A stretch of 64,000 bases of DNA, taken from assembly GCA_021234155.1 (NCBI GenBank), contig JAJEKV010000054.1, forward strand, positions 5,813,962-5,877,961, in the 5' to 3' direction. A program made the position numbers and the translations under genes. Source of the stretch: Isoetes taiwanensis (taxonomy: Eukaryota; Streptophyta; Lycopodiopsida; Isoetales; Isoetaceae). Under the pieces are notes generated by a model. That model was not told the DNA's origin, did not search any database, and saw only the letters and a program-made list of their open reading frames with translations. Shown one piece after another: positions 1-10,600 of this stretch; position 1 is the first letter of the stretch; every line of letters begins with the position of its first letter.

Positions 1-2536
1 TGAGGAGGAGCATATGCCTTCACAATGCTACTAATGGTACCATCATCTTCGTCAGCACCAGCTAATGTTTTCCACTTACTTTTAGGGAACCACCCTTCTT
101 TCAGCTCTTCTGAGGATGTGTCTACCTCATCCAACAAGTTGATCACCTTCTTCCAATAATCTATCAATGCACGATTAGTCTCATCTGAATTAGTTTGCCA
201 ATGCTTGATGTAGTCATTGATGCCATCCTTATTCAATCCCAATTGCTTGACTTCTTCAGTTGGTTTTAGAGCTTTTGGTTGACCAGGAGATATCATAGGC
301 TTGCCATTTGCATCCCTGCACCAAATTTCTGCCCCAATCCACTTCTCCTCTGAAGGTCTCATTTTCCATTGCATGATTGGAATCCCTTCTCTCACCCAAA
401 AAGTGAATTGAAGAGGTCTAGAATGACCTTCCATGTCGAGAGCATAACCATCCACAAAACTCTTCCAATCAGGCACTTCTTCTATGAGAGATCCTATAGG
501 AGATGGATTTGTACATCCATGAAATATTTCCAATAGCCTGGAAAAGTTGGTAACTGTCTGTTGTCTCAATACATGACTATATTTTCCATCCTCATGAGTA
601 TGTCCGGGCATTAGGAACCCCAAATTGACTCTTTCAAAAATACCCACAGCTGTTAAGTAGGATAGGAAAGAAAACATCCACCTGTTCTTAATTATCTAGT
701 TGCAAGAGGAGCTTTCTGGGCAGATCTCGAGGTTTAGCACGAGATGTTGAAGCTCCAACATGTTCATTAGGTCCATTCCTCCTAAATCTTGCCTTGCTAA
801 ACTTTTCAATACTATTAGGGGTTCCATCCAACAATGCACTATGTAGTGCCTGGCTAGCTGTAGGATCCTGTAGGTGACCATTGTAACCCTTCTCATAGTT
901 TCTTAAACACCTCATGATACTCCCAATGTGAAAATATGGACCATCACTCCACAACTCTAAACTGAAATGGTCATAATAGGTCTGAGACTGCCCATGCAAT
1001 ATTGCCCCAGTCATTGAAATCTGCAAAGGGTATGATCTTCCACATGACTTAGGAATGTACTTGAATTGTGGAAGACAAGTCTTCTGTTGGTCCATTTTAT
1101 CATGTATAATACATAGATAGTTATTAGGTTCCATTGCAGATAAGGTCCTCCACATCCAATAAGTTGATCTACATGATAGTTGATCTGTCATATGGTCCTT
1201 CATATGTTCCCTTATTGGTTGCACAGTCTTATCTAGTGTCTCCTTCAGCTTAGCACATAAATTGCACTTGGCAAAGTTGTTTGAAGTTGCTATGGTCACA
1301 TGCTTGAAATGCTTATTCCATAGCCTACTAAAACTGGTTGGGATATAGAGGCCACCCAAGTTCCCAAGCAATGCATTTATTTCCTCTAATATGCTCTTCT
1401 AGCATTACAATGGGATGGCAATCTCTTTTCAACAATAACTCTACCCCTGTTCATCCTTCTTACTCTTATGTAGCATGTTTTTCGCATTGAAATCCACATA
1501 TCTTTCAAATATTTCCTTTGCTTCGGCTATAGTTCTTGAGGTAGGCCTTACTGGGCCGGTGTTCCCATGCAATGCAATTTTACTACCATTTTCATGTCTC
1601 TTTTGCCGGTTTGTGCCAAGAAGAGGTTGGAATTCCATGTATAGCCATCCATGCTTTTGAACATATCCACTTTCCATTCAATGGGAATCTTTTTCTTCTT
1701 TGATCTTTCATCCTGAATTGCATAGCCAAATATGGTGTACATGAAATTCCTCCTCGCTATCACACTTATGTTTTTGGAACGATATGTAGCTCTTGCTTTC
1801 CCATTAAAACTAGTACAAAAAAAAGTTCTCCTCTATTTGTGAACATTAGGTACTTTTTGGTCAACACAAGCTTTTACCCCAACAACATTCACTGAACATT
1901 CTAACTAACCTTCATCATCTAACCTTCATCATAGAGAACAATCATATCTTTTGGTGGGATAATGTTTGAAAGTTGGAAGTGGCCTCTTGCTACTTTGTGG
2001 TGAACATTATTGACAATGGTTCTACATCTATAGGAAACGTGTAGTTCCCCTCTTGGTTGAATACTGTCCCTAGGCCATGCAACAATAGTTGGAACCTCTA
2101 GTTGCTTCACACAAGCTAGGCATTCTTGTTTGCCTGAACCCTTTTCCTTCCAATTGTCATATAATTTTGAGATTGCCACACCTAACCTGTCCTCCCCTAA
2201 TCTTTCATCATTCACTGCATTGATAGGATCGGCTAGAACAATAATCCCTTCTTCTACTGCCTCTCTGTTGCATGCATGCAGGATCTTGACCTTTTTGTTT
2301 TTCCAATCGACCCGAGTATAAAGTACAATTTCCTTTCCTTTGGCACCATCCTTTTCATTTGGGGTCTTTTCCTTTTCTTTGCCATCATCAACATCATTTG
2401 AAGTCTTTTCCTTTCCTTTGCCATCATCAACATCATTTGAGGTATTTTCCTTTCCTTGGACATCATGTTCATTAGTTGGGGATTTCTCCTTGCCTTGATC
2501 AGCATCATTGGGGGCTTTTTTTTTAGCATTTTGCAT
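1..2536 (-). CDS. DUF7869-type transposase-like gene, 35-kb copy 1 (cut by the window start)
   Basis: Reads right to left. The N-terminal part (2536-1919) has Lys/Glu-rich repeats of the KEKTPN type, then a segment ending in VPTIVAWPRD that resembles the DUF8039 type. The middle (1763-1441) is split over two frames. The 1371-688 segment carries CNLCAKLK, IIHDKMDQQKT and TGAILHG; next come LLLQLDN and, in another frame below 687, GFLMPGHTHED. The three acidic motifs HDKMD, QLDN and GHTHED are what the plant DUF7869 family shows, and they could form a DDE-like triad (inference). A frame break just after QLDN occurs in both full copies, so it may be a real lesion. The C-terminus lies off the left edge; its equivalent is at 34,633-35,058. 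Confident it is a transposon-type gene, less so about mechanism. Confidence 0.65.
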
Positions 2537-2639
2537 GCCATTGACCTAGAATGCATAAAAACATATAGTAAGTTAGCATATCCAAATAACCTCTAACATG
2601 TTCATAAATGAAAGCCTCATATGTCTTATTCTATTTGAT

Positions 2640-2990
2640 CATTCTATTTATCCTCTACTTATAACCTTCAAACTTGTATCCTATAATAACCTTAGAAACA
2701 ACTTTTAAGGTTATTATAGGTTTGCAGTTTTAAGGTTAAGAAGTTTATTATAGGTTAGAAAATTTAAGGTTGGAAAGTTATTGTAGGTTAAAAGTTTTAA
2801 GGTTAGAAGTCTAATTCATGAACTTTTAAACTTATAACTTAACTATTAACTTAAAACTATTTTATAAACTTATAACTCATAACTTTTAAACTTTTAAACT
2901 TAATAACCCTTAAAACAATTGTCCTTAAAACAATTAACCATTAAAAAAATTGTCCTTAAAACAATTAACCCTTGTAATAAATTTTCGCGG
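2640..2990. repeat. AT-rich mixed-orientation short repeats upstream of the transposase-like gene
   Basis: Many variants of AAGGTTATTATAGGTT and AAGGTTAGAAGTTTTAAGG, followed by the opposite orientation (CTTATAACTTTTAAACTT, AACAATTAACCCTT). Clusters of short direct and inverted repeats next to a transposase gene resemble the subterminal repeats of DNA transposons. The same block precedes the other two copies of this gene (33,480-33,880 and 37,670-37,985). No terminal inverted repeat or target-site duplication could be fixed. Confidence 0.5.
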
Positions 2991-3059
2991 AAGTTATAAT
3001 GGCGCGGTACGAAATTTTAAAAGCAGTTATTATTTCAAGTTAGCATTCCTTTTCAAACT

Positions 3060-3633
3060 TTTCTCTCACACTTTCGAACATTAGCGCTTCTGCTTCCAAT
3101 TTCGGCATTCCAGGCGCTTCTTCTTCCAATTTCGGCTTGATCTTTCTCGGCTTTCTCGGCTTCTATCTGCTTCTCGGCATCATCAATCTACCTTCAATCT
3201 ATCTTCTCGGCTTTCTGGGCTTCTATCTGCTTCTCGGCATCAATCTATCTGCTGCATGACCTAAGGAATCGTCAATCTATCTTTCTCGGCTTCAATCTGC
3301 TTCCGAGCTTTTATCTGTTTTCGAGCTTTCGAGCTTTTATCTGTTTTTAAGCGCTTTCGAGCTTTTATCTGTTTTTATCTGTTTCTGCTTTTGGGTTTTC
3401 GGCTCGAAGGTTTCTACAAAGCATTCGGCTAAAGGTTTTAGCTCTCTACAATCTCTCTGGTTTTTTTGCTTCGGCTTGGAATAACAAAGTTTTCTGGTTT
3501 TTTGGTTTTGTGTTAAAGGTTCTCGGTTCTCGGCTCAAAGCATCTGCTATTCTCGGCTCGACTTTTGTTTTCGAATTTTGGTTTCGGCTCAAAGGCAAAG
3601 GCTCAAATCTCGGGTACAGAACACAAATAGGTT
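3060..3633 (+). other. CT-rich leader region and probable non-coding first exon of the unit A small gene
   Basis: Imperfect repeats of TTCTCGGCTTCTATCTGC and TTTCGAGCTTTTATCTG. The block ends ...GGGTACAGAACACAAATAG followed by GTTAGT, a good 5' splice site. The nearest good acceptor before a coding ATG is TTTCTCTCGTTCTAG at about 6,105, which would give a leader intron of about 2.5 kb. The same tail and donor stand before unit B (13,475-13,541), about 0.9 kb from the equivalent acceptor. No convincing ORF. The leader role is an inference from splice signals kept in both units. Confidence 0.4.
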
Positions 3634-3744
3634 AGTATTTCCCGTTCTTTACAGGGTTAATCAAGGGGAGTGCTTTCTGTCTTAGACTTTTACATGCATC
3701 AGTCCTAAACTGCCCAGGACCTTCATATACAGATCTATTGCTTA

Positions 3745-3960
3745 TAAACATGTTCTATTGTTTATATGATCTTGCTCTATGATCTTCCTCTATGATCTTG
3801 CCTATATGATCTTGCTCTATGATCTATCTGCTCTATGATCTTGCTCTATGATCTATTGTTTATATGATCTTGCTCTATGATCTTCCTCTATGATCTTGCC
3901 TATATGATCTTGCTCTATGATCTATCTGCTCTATGATCTTGCTTATATGATTTTGTCAGA
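3745..3960 (+). repeat. Minisatellite, unit about 13 bp (ATGATCTTGCTCT)
   Basis: Tandem variants of ATGATCTTGCTCT alternate with ATGATCTTCCTCT, ATGATCTATCTGCTCT and TATATGATCTTGCC. It lies in the proposed leader intron. The same satellite, with different copy numbers, is at 13,780-13,990, 38,755-38,955 and 48,770-48,980, so it was present before the A/B duplication. Confidence 0.8.
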
Positions 3961-4145
3961 TTCCGCTCTTATTCTATTTCACTATCTCTTTTTCTATCTG
4001 CTCTAAATAATTAACTAAAACAATGAACTAAATAATGAACTAAACAAGGAGTATTATTATTATATATCTGCTCTATCTGCCTTCATTCTATTCTATTCTA
4101 TTCTACTGCCTTCATATTCACTGGCTTCATATTTTGAATTCTGCA

Positions 4146-5028
4146 TTGCAATATGTAGCATAATAACAGGGGGTTACTTTTAGATTTTTATACGCTTTTT
4201 CATATGGTTTTTCTATGATTTCGTTGTTGTATTCGTTGAGGTGTACTAAATAGTATTTCTAGAGTGCACCCTTTATGGGCCGTTGATTTTCGTTGGTTGG
4301 AAAAATCCGAGGGTTGTTGTCTTTCTCTGCATGTGTTTGTGCATGAACACTGTGCAAGTGTGTGCATGTGCATGTGCACATGCATGTGCATGTGTGTGCA
4401 TGTGCATGTTCATATGCATGTGCATGTGTATTGTGCATGTGCAAGTGCAAGTGCATGTGCATGCGTGTGTGCATGTGTACTTGCCCTCTTGGATTCTTAT
4501 TGCCGGAGTGGATTTTACTACCATGAGATCGATTTTTTGCTCACACTTACAAAGGTATTTGTTTTTTAATGTTTCTTCAGTTAGCATAATATTTTTTTAC
4601 AAGGTATTGGTTTCCTGATTCTACAATGTAGTGTTTGCAAAAACCCCTTTTGTTTCCTTCCTATGATTTGTCGCAGATTCAAGTTTAGGCCCTCTGTTTG
4701 CTTTTCAACTCTTGGATATTTTCGCTTCGGATTGTTCATAGCGACCAGACCTTTAGCTTCAATCAACAAACGGATTCTTATGCACACAACAAAGCGGATT
4801 ATTCCACCCTTTTCCATGTCACGCAGATCACCAAATAGTGGCCACAAGAATACATTTATATTGTAGGTTTGGAACTTTAATCGAACCGTAAGGTGAATCA
4901 TGCATTACCTTTAAGCTAGAGATGGAGCATCCAAAATCATATGGATTGATAAACAATGGTGTCATTGTGAAAGAGAAATAGTTGTAGCGGAAGTAACAAT
5001 ATGTAGCATAATAACAGAGGGTTTTCTT
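4146..5028. repeat. Segment flanked by direct repeats CAATATGTAGCATAATAACAG
   Basis: About 20-25 bp around CAATATGTAGCATAATAA appears at about 4,148 and again at about 4,998, followed by GGGTTA or GGGTTT. The flanked 820 bp hold the TGCATG microsatellite and unremarkable AT-rich DNA; no gene seen. The segment is in unit A and absent from the equivalent place in unit B, so it is probably an insertion or local duplication after the A/B split. Second copy about 39,144-40,035. Confidence 0.45.
4330..4480. repeat. TGCATG/TGTGCA purine-pyrimidine microsatellite
   Basis: About 150 bp of nearly unbroken alternating purine-pyrimidine sequence built from TGCATG, TGTGCA and GTGCAAG. Overlapping His/Met-rich and Cys-rich ORFs on both strands are by-products of the repeat. 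Second copy at 39,322-39,474, identical by eye. Confidence 0.9.
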
Positions 5029-5248
5029 TATGTTGTAAACTTTATGACTTTTCGTAATAATGGGATCAATCTGCTTCTATCTTTATGGTAACTTTTACTT
5101 ATGTTCTATTTGTTTTATTGTGATCAAATTCAAAAGCTACTGGTGTGATGAAAGCCTCAAATGAATTCTAGTTTTTTTTGTTTGAATTCTAAAATTTTTG
5201 TCACACAGGGGACGTCCTAAGGCCCGAAAGGCCAAAACTTTTTTTTTT

Positions 5249-5837
5249 GCAACACAAACCATTAACATCCAACATATAAAAATTAAATCCCCAACACATA
5301 ACAACCATTGACATTAACAACTAACACATAACTACTATTGACATTAATTAACATAACCATTGGGTCCAACACATTTAAATTAAAATCCCCTTAAACCCCT
5401 TTGGTTTGGGTGCATATTCACACGGGGGTGGCGTGAAGGCAAAGAGAGCCCTCATAATTGTATTTTGCACGCATTTAAATCAACACCATATAGTATTCCG
5501 CTTGAAATCTTATAGTATTTTTGCTAATCTTATTATACAAAGATAGCAAATTTTGTACTTGCATACCCCACAAACGAGGAACTTTACGTACGGTATAGAT
5601 TAAGGAATAAGGGGTGAATATGCCTATCCAACAGCTCTCGTTGCCCGGAGTCACCCCCGGTGTGAATATGCACCCAAACCAAAGGGGGTTTAAGGGGGAT
5701 TTTAATTTAAATGTGTTGGACCCAATGGTTATGTTAATTAATGTCAATGGTAGTTATGTGTTAGTTGTTAATGTCAATGGTTGTTATGTGTTGGGGGATT
5801 TAATTTTTATATGTTGGATGTTAATGGTTTGTGTTGC
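5249..5837. mobile_element. Long-TIR MITE or fold-back element (unit A leader intron)
   Basis: The left arm (about 5,249-5,432, starting GCAACACAAACCATTAACAT) is nearly the exact reverse complement of the right arm (about 5,651-5,837, ending ATGTTAATGGTTTGTGTTGC). Arms of about 185 bp with a central 200-bp spacer, no transposase ORF, total about 590 bp. A poly(T) run hides the left boundary and no target-site duplication could be fixed. Absent from the matching intron of unit B, so it arrived after the A/B duplication. Present in the other 35-kb copy at 40,234-40,815. Confidence 0.85.
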
Positions 5838-5904
5838 ATTATGCATTCTGGTAGAATAATATGTTAGAATGGCGATTTTGGGTTCCGATTTTCCACTAGG
5901 TTAA

Positions 5905-6022
5905 TCGAAGCGCGCCAGGCGCGTTTTTAGTTTGGCTTTTCTATTTCATACGGTTCTATACAAATCGCGCCAGGCGCGTGTGAAATAGATCTGTGAAAAA
6001 AACAAAGCAAATGCGCCTGGCC
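5905..6022. repeat. Palindrome cluster CGCGCCAGGCGCG upstream of the unit A small gene
   Basis: Three copies: AGCGCGCCAGGCGCGTTTT (about 5,909), AAATCGCGCCAGGCGCGTGT (about 5,962) and AAATGCGCCTGGCCCG (about 6,009). They lie in the proposed leader intron just before its acceptor. The equivalent cluster of unit B is at 49,185-49,345. See the finding on this palindrome. Confidence 0.75.
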
Positions 6023-6109
6023 CGTTTTGAATTATGTATGTTCAGAATCGTTTTATGGGGAGAGTAATATATCATTTGCTAATTACTTAATTTCTCTCGT
6101 TCTAGTGCC

Positions 6110-6530
6110 ATGGATTTTCCTTATGCAAATACACTGGTTGCTCCTAATTCAAATACACTGGCTGGTTCTAGTTCAAATACACTTCCCCTGGACGACCATC
6201 AACGCCGGATACCGCACAAGATATTACTTGATTGTGCCGTTTCAAAACGCTCAAAGAGAGTTGGAGAATCCATTAGGATACCAGTATCGGGGGCCATGGG
6301 AACACTTCCATCGCATCTCTGGACATATGCGGCTCCTCATGCTCTTAGTAAGGCTCATGCCAACAAATAAGTACGAGGATTTGATTTATAGTATCAAGGA
6401 TCGATACAACCTTCTAGTTTGGAGACTCGACATTCGCAGGGAAGATGAGGATCCCTGTCATATCGAGTGGTTCGTGTGGGACTTTTGGTGGTATTGGGCT
6501 GATGAAGTGGGCCTATGTGACATATTGTAG
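6110..6530 (+). CDS. Small Trp-rich protein of unit A, about 140 aa, function unknown
   Basis: ATG in strong context (GTGCCATGG), a few bases after a good 3' splice site. The N-terminus is low-complexity with Asn/Thr/Leu/Ser (three ANT/SNT-L units), followed by PLDDHQR; the C-terminus is aromatic and charged, ending WDFWWYWADEVGLCDIL. The frame is broken once near 6,240, where GCCGTTTCAAAAC replaces what the other copies show as GCTGTTCAAAAC, a CTG-site error of the type common in this stretch; one repair gives a single ORF of about 140 codons. Unit B keeps the same start, PLDDHQR block and GLCDIL end, which supports a real protein. No family recognised. Convergent with the minus-strand mini-gene. 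Confidence 0.5.
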
Positions 6531-6721
6531 AGATAGAAAGAATTCGCTACCGCAAGATTTTTGCGTAAGAAGAAATGTACATATACTTTTTTTGAATATG
6601 AATACAAACTCATACCGGGCAATTTTGCACTATACTTTTATGTCATTAGTTTATTATGTTTTTTATATGCAATGTCGAAAACATTGAATCCTTTTGATGC
6701 CCTCCAATTAAGAGGACTGAA

Positions 6722-6765
6722 CCCCAAGAAACTACATATTTTCATTAATGTGTAGTTTCATGGGG
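6722..6765. repeat. Inverted repeat between convergent genes (CCCCAAGAAACTACA ... TGTAGTTTCATGGGG)
   Basis: Arms of 15-19 nt with one mismatch and a 6-nt loop, placed between the ends of the + and - genes of unit A. The right arm overlaps the last codons and stop of the minus-strand mini-gene. Kept at 15,041-15,084, 41,697-41,740 and 50,034-50,077, so it predates the A/B split. It could act as a 3'-end hairpin on both transcripts (inference). Confidence 0.7.
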
Positions 6766-7218
6766 TTGATATGACTGGCTAAAGAACATCAAAGAATCCA
6801 AAATTCACAACATCACGCAGATGTTATGATATATTCATTTTTTTTTAATATCCAAATATACATACCTTTTTCAGACGTTCTTTTGGCCATGCTACAAATG
6901 TGCCCACGCTTTCACCAATCAGATCGCACCGGGATGTCTTCTTGAAGAGCCTCATCTTCATAATTGCAGGTTTATAATGGAAATCTTACGTAAACTGCTT
7001 TTCCAAGAGGAACACCATGACACATAGAACTTGATTCAGATCTTCGATTTTACACAATCCTACTCTACAAGCTTCAAGTTTGTTGTTAAAAGATAGCATT
7101 CTTCTCCCATTAATCGATAAAGAACCGTAATGCATTGGAAAAAATAGAGGGACTAAAAAATAGAGAACAAGAGAATGCATTCGGAATGGAATCACACTCA
7201 CCATAGTTCAGCAGACAT
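6758..7218 (-). CDS. Three-exon DUF8039-like mini-gene, unit A copy 1
   Basis: Same structure as the clean copy at 50,070-50,601. Exon 1 (7218-7202) is ATGTCTGCTGAACTATG followed by donor GTGAGT. Exon 2 (about 7,108-6,866) encodes the core, ending in front of GTATGT. Exon 3 (6778-6758) follows CTTTAG and codes PVISTP-stop. In this copy the exon 2 acceptor reads ATCG instead of TCAG and other CAG sites are disturbed, so exon 2 is not open in one frame; I read these as sequence errors. Divergent from the large gene. Confidence 0.45.
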
Positions 7219-7601
7219 CGAATGGGATTGAAGGCGGCTCGATCGAATGGGATTGAAGGCCTTCTAGACGGATCTTGGGCGCCGATAGTCGATTGTTCTT
7301 GGGCCTCGATAGTAGGAATGATCTTGGCGCCCGATAGTAGGTGGTCGATTAGGTGGTAGTAGATTGCCACATATCGCGCTTCTTGAAATTAATAATTAAT
7401 TGTTATCTTGAAATTGCACTAAAAAGAAAAACACAATTTAAATTTGCAAATGAGCGGGACGGGCGGTTAATTAAGGCGGTATAAATTAAAAAGGACGCGA
7501 ATTTGACTTTACGGTTGTAAATCTGACGGCCTAGATTATGAACGCATACATATAAGTTTAAACCAAAACCCCAGTCTCATAGTATCCGCACTTGCAGTTC
7601 T
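7219..7601. promoter_or_regulatory. Bidirectional promoter of unit A (mini-gene / large gene)
   Basis: About 380 bp between divergent ATGs. Towards the large gene: ATGAGCGGGACGGGCGGTTAAT and GGCGG(G/T)ATAAATT near 7,450-7,490 and a TATA box (CATATAAGTTT at 7,549-7,558) about 50 nt before the ATG. Towards the mini-gene: tandem GATTGAAGGCGGCTCGATCG-like units in its leader. The GCGGGA/GCGGT boxes, spacing and TATA are kept in unit B (50,842-50,936). GCGGGA resembles E2F sites, but this was not tested. Confidence 0.5.
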
Positions 7602-10600
7602 ATGGCGTCTAGAGGATCTGGCAGCCGCGGCCGAGGCGCAGGTAGAGGTGGGCGATAGCCCAAAGCACAAATCCCAAGCCGGAGGTCGGCCGAACAAGGT
7701 AAAGCACAAATCCAACAAGCCCGTGTAATTGATCCGCTTTTTTGTTCTCAGAATTGATTTATGTGCCCCTTTTTTTGTTAGGTTTTTAGGGTGTTTTTCT
7801 GTAATAATAGAGTAATTCTCTGATAAGAAGCATGTGTCCTCTAATATTAGAGTTCATATGTCCCAAAAATGTATGCAAATAAATGCTTAATGTGTGGCTA
7901 AACAGTATTCAGTAGGTACTTGTGTTTTTTATAGTTAGTTCTGTCCTCTGATGAAGATTCAACTCTTTAAGTTGTGGTGTTTATAGTTATTTGTGTCAAA
8001 GCCGCAGTTGAATAAGGCATTACATTAGTTTCTATATTTTGAGATGAAGATTCGACAATTTAAGTTGTACTTTTTATAGTTAGTTATGTCCTGAACATTT
8101 TAAGTAAATGAACCTGCTCTGTATTCTTTTCAAATCGCGCCAAGCGCGTTTTTTTTAGCTCCAATTAAGTAAATGAACTTGCTCTTTATTCTTTTCAAGT
8201 CGCGCCAAGCGCGTTTTTGTTGCATATGTTTCGACTTAGCATATATTTTAGCATTAAAAGATTAACCCATGTGCTGTAATTTCACAGGATCACAAAAGAC
8301 AAGCAAAAGAGGGAGGAACAAGCAAGGCGAGACCTCTACAGCCCAGAAAAATCAAAGGACAGATGAAGATGTTAACAAGTATGCACTGCAAAGATGTATT
8401 GACGTTAGAAGATACATCCGAATAATAAAGGCTCGTGGAACCTCCATGTCCGTAAGAAGATCTTATAGAGGGGTCGAATGGTATGTGGAGATATTCAAAA
8501 CGGTGGGAAGACAGACCTCATATTCATGTCAAGGGTAAGAGAGATCGATCAAAAAGAAGAAGTGGAATTCTTATTACATGCTAAGCAATGTGACGATTCT
8601 TTTTCGTTTATGTGCTAGTTGAAGTGGGCCAAAAACATAAGAAAAGCCTAAAGAAGATCAATCGATGCAGTGCTAGCTCTTTTAAAGAGACTACATTAAG
8701 ATCATACGACATGGCCGATAACCTCTTCAAATTTGGCTGGACAGTTGGCGAGCCATTGACTCCTAAAAGAATATGCGAGGGGCTTACAGCTGTTCGACGA
8801 GCCATTAGCACGAGGCCCTCGGGCAGTGTCTACTTACAGGCAGTGAAGGATAAGGAAGAAGAAAGCTCTAAATGCAGGGAAACTACAGAAGCGACAGCAT
8901 GCCTTACAAGTGACGATGACAAGGCCAGGCAGTTGGAGACGATGAGCAAGCTCAAAAAATATGCTGACAAGTATCCACTGGGCCTGAGCTTCACCCATCC
9001 AGTCCACGTGGATAGGCTTTTCAGGTCCACTAAAGCCATTTATATCAGCAGAAGGTATGACAAGCAGCATGATCGAAAATCCAGGGCAAGTGCCAATGCC
9101 TGCAGATGTAGTGCCGGCCGTACGATTCCAGAACGAGGAAGGTAATCATGTGGAGCAAGCTGGAGGACTTCATCGAGAATCCTGACATACATTTTATGAT
9201 AATAGATGGCCAGCATTCAATTGAGGCCCAGAAGGTTCTGATCAGGAAGGCACAGCATACTGGGCATCAGTTGTTCTATAACCTTTATTCTATCGTAAAC
9301 TGCCGGTTCGAAATGCTCAACAACACCGCCGAAAGTCAAATAAATAAGTGCACTCCTGAATGACATGGGAAAACATTCTTATACAAAAAGGTAATTCTCT
9401 TCCCTTATGTTTCATTTTCAGATTAATTATTCGCGCCAGCGCCGATTTCATATTAGAAACAAATTGCGCCAGCGCGCGATTTGCCCACTATAAAGCAAAG
9501 GCTTCACGGAATGGTAGCCGTCTCTCCTCAAACAAGCAAATCGCGCCTCGCGCGATTTCATATCAGAATGCTAAACGCCCCACGCGGGATTTGCCTGCCC
9601 TCAGGAGAAAAGGCTATCCGTCTAATGGCCAAGTCTCCTCAGGCTAGGCAATTCTCGCGTGACGCGATTTGCATTCTAATATGAAATCGCGTCGGGCGCG
9701 ATTTACTTGTTTGACGAGAAACGGCTACCAATCCAGGAAGCGTTTTCTCTTTAGAGTAGGCAAATCGCGCCAGGCGCGATTTTAAACTAGAAGGATTTAT
9801 TTTATTCACGATTATGAAGCTAACAAGGTTACTCCTTGCAGTCCCTATATAGAGCAACTTTGGCATGCTCGGAACCAGTGGATTGAATATGGGAAGCCAA
9901 TGCCAACAAGACAGGGCCAGTCCAAAAGCGCTGAATTCAAGTTGCTGGAGAGGACACTTAGTCAGACGATAATACAGGACAAAACCAAGAGCACCAGATC
10001 AAAGAAAAAAAAAGGAGATGAAAAGGGTGATGCTTCCGAGGAACCAACTGTGCCCAAGGATGCCTGCAAGATAGTATTTGCTTCAGATCCAGTATGGGAG
10101 AAATGGAATGAATTCTGGGATGCCTACATCGAGAAGAAGTTGCCAGATTCACAAGGAAGATTTCCTCCCCGCTGACACATCAATTTTGATATACATATAA
10201 CGTAGATGAGGAAGGCCCTGTGGATTGGACGATCAAGAACTCATCTCGCCCGATAGGTTAATCGAAAGGAAATCCTTTACAAGAAAACCTCAAAGAACAA
10301 AGGCTATGGAATCCTTTGAAGATGCATGCGAGGAGCTGAAAAAAATATTAGAGTGCTCAAGAAGGCGCTTGGTGAGGAATTACAAAGGCTTACGTGGAGA
10401 ATGGTCGCTGTCGGAGTTAGGACTCATGCAAAATATAACGCTCCAACCATCACTGAAGAAGTATGTCTTTTGGTCCAAGGACTTTGTCAAGCAGCCAGGT
10501 TGAAGAACGCTGCAAAAGATCGATGGGATTCACACTAAAGTTGCATCCGACTTGAAACGAAAAGTCGCGATGGTGAAGCGCACTCGTGAGACTAATCCAC

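Noticed and set aside
4200-4618. His/Met-rich and Cys-rich ORFs on both strands (also 39,182-39,579)
   Set aside because: They are translations of the TGCATG microsatellite in several frames; nothing outside the repeat supports them.
6027-6109. Longer upstream start for the unit A small gene
   Set aside because: The apparent start is TTG, and the extra residues cross the likely splice acceptor; the ATG at 6,110 has strong context and matches unit B.
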